Shown here one piece after another: positions 12,901 to 24,900 of a stretch of 64,000 bases of DNA. Under the pieces are notes generated by a model that did no database searches, had not been told where the DNA came from, and saw only the letters and a program-made list of their open reading frames with translations. The DNA is taken from contig JAUIRK010000993.1 of assembly GCA_030549495.1 (NCBI GenBank), positions 1,161,501 to 1,225,500 of the forward strand. The letters are read 5' to 3'. Source of the DNA: Nectonema munidae. Taxonomy: Eukaryota > Nematomorpha > Nectonematoida > Nectonematidae. The position numbers and the translations under genes are program-made. Each line of letters begins with the position of its first letter. The first letter of the stretch is position 1.

Positions 12901-15900
12901 CTTCTTGAGATAATCGTTTAATGAAACAACAACATCAATATAGAACGCGTTTCGTGTCACTTTCAACGTAACTTTATCCATTGAAACATGTGCAAAATGG
13001 CGTTTAAATTCTTCATAAAGCGAATTCAAATATTGCAATATTTTTTCTTCAAATCTGTACCATACGGTTCTGAATTATTGACTTCTCCTATAAGTTCATT
13101 AAGATGAAAAAACGAATAGAAGTTTTCAACTTGGACTTTGCGTCTCCAGAACTTAATTTTTTCAACAAAGTACTGATCATATCATATGGGGCAATAATGC
13201 TTGCATTTCTACCTTGAAGCTTAACATTAAAAATGTTAATTGCTTCAAAGCAATCTACAAGATAGTTAATCTATGTTGACATTTTTTTTAAATAAAATCA
13301 TCATTTAAATTTTTCTTTTTTTGATATTGCCAAAAATTTCTAATTCATCTTTGACTTTTGACGTTTCATCATATTTCCATTATCTTAAACTTGTAGGTTT
13401 CCAAATTAAGTCTTGATTTAAGTTATCAAGCTGTTTATTCTTCAGTGATAGACAACTTCCATCTTACACGTCTCAAGTCGGAGGTACACGAACTTTACAC
13501 TGAAATAAATTAAATCTGTTTCGAATAAAATAATTCATCGATCAAACGAGTGAAGTAGGATTGACAAGCCTTTCAGTCTATGCACACAAAAAACCCATGA
13601 CAACGTTAAAAACATAGAATAGTATATATACATTAAAAAAAGTAAACGAAGTTTAAAAATTTTTTTATCGACTCAAAAATGGTAAAAAAAACTTATATCA
13701 AATCGGATTTTATGAAAATATTTCATTTGATGTGTGCTTGACGGCTTAATCGTGATGTGTCCTACCTCTTTCCGTTTATATATATTTTTCTTATCTTTAT
13801 CCTGATGTATAGAGATTCTGTATACAGGCAATTGGAGTGTGTGTATTATAAGCGATTGACTTTGAGAGATAAGTTTTTAAAATGTTATTATGATTTTTAT
13901 ATTTTCTTACAAATTTTTAGTTAACGAAACTATTTAAGTGAAAAAATCATGTTATGTTTTGATAAATATTTTAGATATTACCTGACAACCCCTTAGCCCC
14001 CCTATGTTTGGGAATGACTGCTATAGATAGATGACCAAGAGTACGTTAAAAGTATCTAAAAAAGCCATCTACAATTGTATAAAATTATCTATATAAGTTA
14101 AGCAGTAATGTTTTTCATTGTAATTAAAATGATGTTAGAAAGAAATTAACTATTGCTTGGAATATTCATTAATTCTACCATTATTAAATGAATCACTAGA
14201 TGGTCAAATCAAAAAATTCCACAAGTTGAGACAAATTATTATCAGCCAGGTAAGGATTTGCATATTACACAAAGGATAAACAAATAAAAACGCATAATGA
14301 ATTTTTTTTTAAACTTTTCTAATAGAAGTAACAGTAACTAATTTTTATTTTTCCTTCTTTGATTCTAATTTAACTCTAACGGAAGAATGATTACTTATCT
14401 ATCCAATTATTACCTAGAAAATATTTTAAATAAAAAAATTTAAAATTATTTTTTTAAGTTGCTGTTATATTTACCCCAAGGTATCAAACAAACACGCAAG
14501 TTTTACATAGTAATAAATTTTCTTTGAAAACATTTTTGAATTATGATAAATCTTTCAACATTATCAAAATAATTATTTTTTATTAAATCTTTGTAAGATA
14601 TTGAATGTAGCGATACTTGTTTATACATAATTTGTAAATTTATTTTCTATCGATAAAGGAATGATTTAATCCATCAAAATTTGACTATTTGTATTAGGTG
14701 ATAAATTTTTTAATATTTTTTTATATTGTTTTTAAGTCGTATAAAATGAGAGGAAGTATAGTACATTGTAATGATTGTGAGATCATCTTTTAAATTTCCT
14801 TTATATTTAATAATAAATTCTGGAGTTTTATGTATATTTATGAAATGTATTTTTCTTTTATAGTTTATACGCAATCCTATCGCTCTAAATTCTCCACTTT
14901 TGTGTATCCAGAGTTAGTGAATGAAATGGTGGAACTTATAAAGATGGATGAAGAAAAATTTTTGGTAAAATATTTTCCATTAAATACGCATGATGAAAAA
15001 TGTTTATGATTTCAGGAAATCAAGATTATTGCAATACGAACAATTACTTCACTAGTGCACCTAGGCAATCCTCATTTATCTTCCATGCTTTCCGTTATCT
15101 TGGAAGCAACAGAACTTTCTTCACCAAATGGCATCTTACCAACTTTGTTAAGTCAATGTATTTCTCAGACTAATCAAATTGTACACTACGTAGTTGAAGC
15201 ACACCTACTCAACCAAATACCGAATTACCTCATGTTCAGCACTTCTATATTTTCTCTCATTTATCACCTGGCTAGCACTAACGAAGGTTATTTCTAATTT
15301 GCTTCTTTTTCAATGTATTTATTTTTTCGTTTTCTTGAGACAAAAGAACATTTTTCTTAAAAGTATAAATAGAAAGGATTTAAAAGCCATATATTCTGAA
15401 TAATTGAAACAAATTTTGATAAAAATGAAATGGCAAGTGCAAGTTTTGTATAAAAATATTATAACTCTGAAAATTTTAATATTTATTCTTGTAAAATATC
15501 GAAATAAAAACACATAAATTGAAAATATGTCAATTGACGCAGCTAGTTCTTCTAATGTTAACTTCCAATTCAAAACCCTGTAAATTTGTTACTAATTAGA
15601 GATTTTCGAATAGCAGGAGTTGAATTCCTTCTTTTAATATTTTTCAAATATCTTTGATTCAAGTTAGTAAAGTTGCCTAAATCGCTGACTTCGATATCAG
15701 AATGTCTTGGATTCGAATCCACCCTCAAACGTTCCTTGCCCATGGTTTGACATGAGCACTGCGATTGTTCCTTTTTAATGAAAACACCCTACAATGCATT
15801 TCCCTTTCTTAGTATTCTATGTTTCTTCGTCTATAATAATACTCTTCTATGACACCTTTCACTTATATTAAGATTTGTATCTTGATTAAATATATATATA

Positions 15901-18900
15901 TATTTTTTTATGGATAATCATTTTCAATGCTACTGACTGGGGAACTCTTATTGCAGTTGAGTGATTTTTTAGTTTAACTTATATTTTCTCATTTTTATTA
16001 GGAGCCGAAGCTATCATGTCAAGTGGTATAGTAGAAGATCTTTTAAATGTTGTATCACATTCTGAAAATCAGTCGCATGAATTAATAGTATTATTTTCAT
16101 GTTTATATTTTACTTTCTTTTTTGCGCGTATAAATTCGATTCAAATATTTATTATATTTAAAACTTTTTTAGTTTCAAACAAGGGCTGTCAGAATTATTG
16201 ATCTTATATCGGTTATTGATGTTGATTTGTTCTTGAGTTTGGATGGATTAAATAAAATTCTTTCAAGATTACAGGTGATTTCCAATTCTTTCTATCTTCA
16301 ATTCTCATTACGCATGCATCTTTTTTAGAAAGAGATAGAAATTTGTATGAAAGAACAACCCTATATCATTGAACATACGTGCAATCCTTTTTTCCCCAAT
16401 GAAAATGATACTCATGATGATAGCGAAGAAACAGATGAATTTTCCAAAGCCATCAACGCTGGAAAGTGTGATATAATAATGAAAGATAATGTCCAAAGTA
16501 TTGCACCATTTCTTCTTAAAAATATTTTATTACAAAACATCAAAGATCAAAAATAATATTTTTATTTTTACGTAAGAAAAGCCCTACTTATATATTAGTG
16601 ACATGGCAAGACCACGGGAGATAACAAAAAGAAACAACGAAATGTATAGACATTATATGTAACTTACAAAGTATAGGTGTTTGCCAGACATACTATATAT
16701 CTAAATATATAGTTTTGATTCTTTTGCAACCTAGAAAGCAGAGTTTCGATGGAAATTTCTTAACAAAAATTAGCATATTTTTAATAGAGTGCTAGATACA
16801 AAATATATTAAATCTGAGAAAAATAAAAAAAAAATAATAAAGTTATGTATGATTAAAATTTTTATCAGCTGGAATCTATATATAGACTTACTTACGACGA
16901 CTTTTTTCGCGACACGATTTCGAAGATTTGTTAATTTAAAAAAAATATAATGTAATATTCCTAATTTCTACAAATAGAGATGGATATAGGAATATTTTAA
17001 TTAAAATTTTTTTTTTTTAATTTTGATGTAATTGGACAAAATCTAATGATCTCCCTATACTTTCAATGGAAAATTTGCTTAACAGTAAATACGAGTTTTG
17101 ATTAGTTTTTTTTAGAAAATAACGCAATCTTCTTTTGACATGAAACTAGTTTGAAAGGTTTTCTAAGTACCTATAACATATTGCTAGATACTAAATTAAA
17201 TTTAAATGACGCCTATACTTACCGAAGAATTTTTGAGAATTTATATTGGGTAGCTTAAAATATTATCTTGTTTTCTAGCCTCGATTTATATATACTCTTC
17301 TGAACTCATTTTTTCAAATTTAAGAAAGTTTTTTGATATTAAGTTTACATTGAAGAAAGTCACTCAATAATTTGATATTGGTTTATTTGTAGGGTCAGTC
17401 CACTTTTTGTATTAAATAAAAAACGAAATAAACTTCACGATTTTACATTCTTCTTTTTCCACTTTCAAATATCAATAGTTTAAAACAGTTTTCTTATACT
17501 TGTTAAAAAAAGACTATTTAATAAATTAAAAAATCTTTTTTTTTATCTTTTTACTTTTTAAGGGTCAGAGAGGGTCAATTTTTACATCTTTAATAACTTT
17601 TTTGATATTTTAAATTGAATTATTTTATGGTTACCACCCATTTACTTTTATATAAATAAAAATTAATTTTTAAAAAATAAAAGGATAGTTTTTATTTTAG
17701 GGGTCATTAAAGGTCAATTTATTCTTTTAACAGTTTATTGATTTTATCAATGCTTTTTAAAAAAGATATCAAATTTAATAATAGAGAAAAATATTTTTAC
17801 ATTTCAATGTTATAAAAATTATTTTTATTCAAAAACCATATGAAGTTTAACTTACATGCGACTCATCAGTAATCTCTACTTGCTTTCTGTTCACTCATCG
17901 TATTCATTACCAGCATAGAAGAATGAACGCTCTAATGAAGTTAAAATTGATTTTTACAAAACGCTAAATGCGTGTTTACCATTGATATTTATTATTGATG
18001 TATCATCGATACATGCATAACTCTTGGCTCTTCCATTGTTGACATTCAAGGTGTGTAATCGGCGCATCTCTAAAACCACTTCATTATGCAAAAGATTACA
18101 TCCTGCGTTCATCTACCTTTATATTGAGTTGTCATTATCGGGTTTAGGTTACAATGATTCAAGCGTTAAATTAAGCTATGTCACTCAAATTAAGTCGACA
18201 CATGGCGTGCAATACGTCAAAATGTTGCAAATTTTCTGAATTTAAATATGCAGGCCATTTTTGATAAATATTCATTAAAAATAGTTGGTCTTAGTCTTAT
18301 TTAATTCTATTTTCATCATCGATTTTCCAAAGTTTTAATATCTTTTTCGCTATTCCACTTTTGATTTAATAATGTGTTATTGACATTCTATTCACAATTT
18401 ACTCTTCTCTAAACCACCCATTATGAGGAACACCAGAACTTGTTTTTATCATCTTATTACCGATTATTGTTGTGTAAATTATACAACGATCCAAATGTTG
18501 AAATGAACTATTTCTCTAATGTCATGTCAAATAACATGTCAAAACGTGGTAAATTGTTTACTGAATTTGAATATGTAAACGATATTTTAATAGTTATGCA
18601 TTCAAATATTAAGTAATTCAATTTCTTACTTTAATATTAATTTCACCATTGATTGCACGCGACAACAAAAAATGTATTGCATTGATATTTTTACCCTTTT
18701 AAGTAATTTTGATGTTCTGTATTTGAATTTAGCGTTACTTTTCCCGTAGCAAAAGATTATTTGCAAATTTTCCTTCATCTGACACGCACAATAAGCATAT
18801 TTAAAAGCGATTTAGAGCACGTTTAAGCGTTTTTCGTGAATAAAAATTCCTCATAGAAAGTTAATACTTTTTAATTAGTGCAGTTTTGGCTTAGTTTTTA

Positions 18901-21900
18901 ACGACAATTCCTTTAGTGCAATTAATTTTTCATTTTTGGGAAAAAATTACACAATTTTTTTTTGCAAATTTGCGCAAATCGACTCCAAATTTTTATTATG
19001 GATATACGAAAACATTAGATTTTTGGAATACCGACGGAATGCAAAACACAAAAATCATTTTTTGGTCAAATTAGAGTTATAAAATCTTTCAAAACCTAAA
19101 GAGGTTTATAACGGAAGACAACCCCTAATAATTTTTTTGTCACATCTTCTAAAACCCTAAATAATTTTAAGCACTATAATAGGGTTAGGTAAGGGTTAGG
19201 GTTAATAACGGTCACCTTTTTATGAGTATTTTTACAGATTAGGAGTGTTTTGGATTAATGAGTTTGTATATAATTCGATCACATATAAAATAGAAGCGTC
19301 CCTTAGTAGGGGATAACAAAGAAATTTAGAAACGTGAGTCCAGGCAGTGAAAGTAGTGAGTTATTTTTATACCCCATTTCAACATAAAATGGAATCCCAT
19401 ATTGACACATTTGTATCATTTATGTTTAGTGATGTATTTCTTTCTTTTTGCCCAGTCAACATTTTTTCTTAGTTTCTAGCAATGTGTTAATCTTTTAATT
19501 TTTATTTTTTAGATCCAAACCTTAAATGCTGTCCTCCACGAGCTGCTCTTCTTAAATCAATAATAAATCTTTTGAAAACTTTATCTGGAGAAACGAACAA
19601 TTTTATTCATCATGGAAGACAGCGTGAGCTTTTTTAATTTTTCTTTCTTTTTATGCGATCTCTTAAATTTGTGACTTGAAGATTTTAAAAAGAGATTAAT
19701 AGACATTTACTTCAATAGTATAAACTCAGTTTTTTTAATATAAAAAAATCTCTATAGAAAGTTATCCTTTTTAAAAAGTTTCATAGTTCATTTTTCTGAA
19801 TCTCCTTTAGAATTATGGGAGGATTAAACTTGAATTATTATAGTATAGATTGTATATGATAAATAATTTAGCAATAGATTGGCAAATATATGACCAAAAT
19901 CTTTTGCACAGAATTTTTAATAGATAAAATATACAAATAATTTTATTCTATTTTTATTTTCTTTCTGTTTTCTAAGTTTACTTATTCAAGTTTTTCCCAT
20001 AAATGACATTTATGTGCACTTTCTATAGATATTTAGAGCAAAATATCAGAGTCGAAGCTTATCCTTTTGAATGATATTCTTACTTTATTCGTTTATTTAG
20101 TGAATCAAAACAAGTTTATCGTCTATTTGAAGCATATTCTGAGTAACGTTGAATACTATGGCTGTTCACTTTTTCTATTAGGTAAAGAAATTTTTATTCT
20201 ATATGTAATTTTGTAGTAAATTCCATCTTTTTGTTTTGATACAGCTCTCGACCTAGTTTCAAGCTACATTTTGACTGAGCCTTCCGAGTTGTCTACGATT
20301 CAAATGACTGGATTAACGAAAGTTACATTCAGTGCTCTATTAAAAAAAGAGGTAAGTGAGGATTTGCAATAACTTTTATATCATTAGTAGGGCACTTAAC
20401 TCTTTGATGACAACATTTTTAGTGGTTTCAATAGAATTTTATATATTTATATCAGACGCTTTTTATTTCATAGCACATTGGTCTTCAAAGCTTCTAAAGT
20501 CAATTTTTTGAAATAAGCGTTTTTGAGATCGATTTACACAAGCTATTAAATTTTATATAGCTTATTTTTATTTTTAAATGTGAATAAAGTAAATATTTAG
20601 GTCAAAATTTTGTTACAATTTTTTTAAAAAACTTGTTCTTCCTGCATTATTTAAATGGCTGATCTCTCTTTTAATATTCGTAATGTTGCTCTAAGCCAGT
20701 GTTTTGTAACCTAACGGTGGTCGCGTCCCTAACGTGTGTCTGAAAAAATTTCAAGTTGGTTGGTGATGATTTTATACGGACACATTTTTATATTCATAAC
20801 AAAACTACATTAAAAACAAAGTAACTTTCCATTGCATTTATTCAAAAAACGAAATATATTATTTTAGATCAAAAAAACAAATCATAACTTAAAAGTTATA
20901 TTGTCATAAAGGGTAGCATATCTCACATCATGTTGGTAAAAAATACATTGAATTTTACTAAGTAAAAAAAATATTAAAAAAAACAACAAATTTATTACAC
21001 GAAAAAGTAATTTTTATTACTTTGAATGAAAAGCGTTAAAGCAGTGCATATGAAGAGCAACGTTACACTTGATACATCTTTTTTTAATGCCTTTTCGGCA
21101 AAATACGCATATTTTCTGGGTGGGGAGATTGTCAAAATCATGATCTTTCGTATCAAATCTTATATCACTGCTGACTTTATTTGTGAAAAAAGGAATTTTT
21201 GTTGTTTTGTTTGCCAAGTTTTGCAAAAGATCCGAGTTGATCAAATGGTTTTTCTTTATATAGGCAACTTTTTTTGTACAAGAACCAAGAGTTTTGTAAA
21301 GAGGCATGGAACAAAAATCGGACTACCACTTTTTCAATCGTATGCTCATTTGGTATTGTGTAATATTTTGATTTGACCTGTCTACTCCACCCATCAATCG
21401 GTTATACTCCGCTATTCCATTTGGTTGTGGTATAACTACAATAGAATCCCGATAACTCGGACCCTGACGGGGGACATGAAATTCATCCGACTTAGCGAAT
21501 GTCCGAGATATCCGAAGTATCAATAACTCGAACTTTTTTTCACAAGTACGACTTTTTAATTTTTAAAAATCTATTAATATTTGTATTCAATAAATTATAT
21601 TCATTTTGAAGATATTTTATTCATTTTAGAGCTTTTTTATTGATTTTTAGTAAAATCCGTTATTGTTACTTTCTGTAAATAGTGAATATGTAAAAAGTGT
21701 TTCAATAGCTTGTCGCACTTCTTCATTTGAAGGTTTAACAGGTACTTCATCTTTAGCCGTGCTTTCTTCTTCATCATTTTCCACATCCATCGCATCACCT
21801 CGGATCTCTTCAAGTATTTCTGCATCGGTTAACGCTTGGGCTGTTACTGCAGCATCATCATCTACTGACAAATAATCTTTGACTTCGAAAGCTCCGGTCA

Positions 21901-24900
21901 TAACATTCTTATCCCGTTGCTTAAGCTCATCTATCACTTAGTTTAAGTGAGAGAACACAATATCATCCTCAGAAATAACTGTTTCTAAAAACCCTCCTTT
22001 TCTGAAACAGTTAACAACTGTACTTGAAGTAACGTCACCCCAAGAAAGGACAAGAATTTTCATTGCTTCAAGGATAGAAATGGGCGTTACTTGTTTTCCT
22101 TGATCAATTGCGGCAATGATCTTTTTGATGACTCGAGTACGATATTTAGCTTTTAAAGATCTAATCACTCATTGATCCATTGGCTGTAAAGCTGATGTTG
22201 CATTAAGTGGCAGAAAATAAAGATGAATTGATTTGAGATTCTCAATTGAAGGGTGGGCTTGACAGTAGTCGATAATTAACGCTACTTTTCTGCCTTCTTT
22301 TTTAAAGTTTTTGTCTTGCTCTCTTACCCATTCTTCAAAAAGCTAAGAGTTCATCCAGCTTTTATTTTGGCCACGGTAGCGACATGGTATGCTTCGTAAG
22401 TGTTTAAAACAACGAGGCTTCTTTGATTTTCCTATCACAAAAATAGGAAGCTTTTTTCCAGCCGTTTGAAGGAACAAGACCAGTTAATCGAATATTACTG
22501 TGTTTTCCTCCGCTACATTTTTCTCCTTTCAAATGCAATGTCTTTTAGGGAAGCGCTCTATAAAACAGTCCAAATTCATCTGAATTGTATATACCACAAG
22601 GGGGGTAATTTGACAATATTGTTCGGCACAGTCGTTTTTTTCCACGGTGCAGTCATCTCGATAGTGACATCTCGACTTAAAATCTTTTTATTAAACTGTT
22701 CAACAAAGTTTTGTTCAAAAAGTTAAATTTTGCTTCATTTTAGACCCAAAAATTTTAATATATAACTTTCCGTTAAAATCTTAAATAATATATCAAAAAT
22801 AATTTTTGATTAGCACCAAATTTTAAATTTCTAAAATAAAATATAAGCAATTGTTAACCATTAATGATGATGTAAAAATTAGTTGTTTATAAAAAATAAG
22901 TTTTCTTTTGATGTAAAATTTTTAAATCAAATATGGCAACAGTTATGTAAAATTCAAAAATTTTAAATTATAAAAAATGGTATTTTTTAAAAGATTGTTT
23001 TATGATAAAATAATTTTATTTATAAAAGTTTCATCTAATTCTTCCTTGAAATTTTTTAAAAAAATTTTGAAACATCTCGCGGGAATTGAAAAAGTGAGAA
23101 AATTTAGAGTTCAGGTACGGGTAAATGAACTCACTGTCAGGTCATTTAACTTAGACCACGTGATAGCGTTCCAGAAATGAGGTAGATGAACATTTTATAG
23201 CTTGGAAAAAACTTTTTTATTGTAAAAGTTATTTGACTTTGAATGCTAAAAGTAAAAAGAAAAAAGGTTCGTGATGACATATAAATAAATATATATATAT
23301 GATTCTCTTGAAATTATTATATATTAGATTATTTTATATCTTTAAGTATAGCAACATTCAGAGGCAGATTGTTGTGTCGGGTACTAATGAGCCACTGGTA
23401 ACATGCTTTATCGATATCATCTGATTTTGCAGCTTTTTGGTAGACGTTGTGTTTTTTACCACTACATCATAGATCTTTGATTTTTCTTTAATCCATCCAG
23501 AGAGAGTTTGTTTAGGTATGCTGTGTTTACGAGAAACTGTAGCAAGCTATCGCCTTTTTCGATTTCTTTCAAAATTCTATATTTTTCAATAATGGTACGA
23601 GATTGTATTTTATGTTTTTCTCTATTCAGTGACGCCATTTTAAAATTGAATAATTAATATAATCAAAAAACTTTATGTGATCTAATAACATAACAAATTC
23701 AAAAACAAAAAAATTGGTTAGATTTAGTTTTTTATTAAAATCAATTCAAATACGGTTTCAAAAAGTCCGAGTTACATTAGTTTTTTTTCTAAGTAGATCG
23801 AGAAAAAATACGACTTAACGAATGTCCAAGTTATAAGGGGTACGACTAAAGCGGAATATTTTGCTTGAATAAGGTTATCAAATCCAACGTGGACGAGAAA
23901 TTTGTACGACTAAGCGAATGTCCGAGTTACCCAGGGTACGAGTTAACGAGATTCTACTGTTTGATTTTTCTTTTTGAACACCATCTCCTAATTACTAAGT
24001 CGTTTGCTTTGTTTGGTCGTAAATCCGTTAACTTCAAATTTAAAAGATTTTAAAATTATTTTATATCAATATTGTATATAAATTTTAAAATTTCCTATTT
24101 TAATTTAATTAAAAACATGAAAAATATACTTAGTTATAAAAACGGAAACATAGAAAAATTATAATAATGGTCGCCATTTTAATTTCAAGTGATTTTTTTG
24201 TCGTTGCACAAAAAGATTAAGAAGCATTGCTCTAAGCAAATAAACAACGATTAATTCGATAATAAATTGATAAGTATCCTGGTATAAATTCATTTTTCTA
24301 GGGTTTTTTCCAAAATTCCAATTTTTTTTCTAAATTAAATTTTGATTTTAAAAGGTTTTTTACCTTTTTATATCAATTTTTTCTTTTAGGTGCATTTTTG
24401 CTATAAAATGTCCATAATTTCTGAATTTGAGTCAATTTTAATTGGCGCTAATTCACAATGTAACACAATTTTTGTTCCCAGGTTCTAATGGTGTTTTCCT
24501 GTTTTCGTATATTATACTAATTCTAAAAAACTTAACTTTTAAAGCAAAATTTCGGGTTTAGGATCAGAACATCGTTTTTTATAACTATTTTTACCTTTTT
24601 GATAAATAATATTTTAAAAATTATTTCATTATTTATATATATAATAGGATTATATTTTTCATTATATCAGAGGTCTGGCAAGACCTCGGGGGAGACAACT
24701 TACCAAACTTGCCAGCCTTATTATATATTTAAATGTGTAAATCGTAAAATGCTTAAAAAATATACTTAAAATAAAAATTTTCAAAAAATATTTTACATAC
24801 ATATTGAAAGCCACATCTCAAAAATCTACCTAAAAGTTCAAAAAATTTAACTTTAAAATTGCAGTTTTATTTCATAAAAACTATATGATTGGTTGAAATG

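Larger units (their letters stand above)
20697..24229 (-). mobile_element. composite element with hAT-type ends and 8-bp TSD, holding piggyBac-like coding
   Basis: Left end CAGTGTTTTGTAACC and right end in reverse CAATGCTTCTTAATC. A perfect 8-bp duplication CTCTAAGC lies at 20689-20696 and 24230-24237. Inside, the minus strand encodes a piggyBac-like transposase C-terminus (21017-21430) and it is interrupted by a Tigger element (21439-23959). Whether the piggyBac piece belongs to the outer element or was inserted is open; no TTAA pair around it was found. Confidence 0.8.

Noticed and set aside
21323-21523. Continuous 66-codon frame with a piggyBac-like end
   Set aside because: Its first ~27 codons are the Tigger terminus, so it is an accidental fusion frame; only the part up to about 21430 is piggyBac-like.
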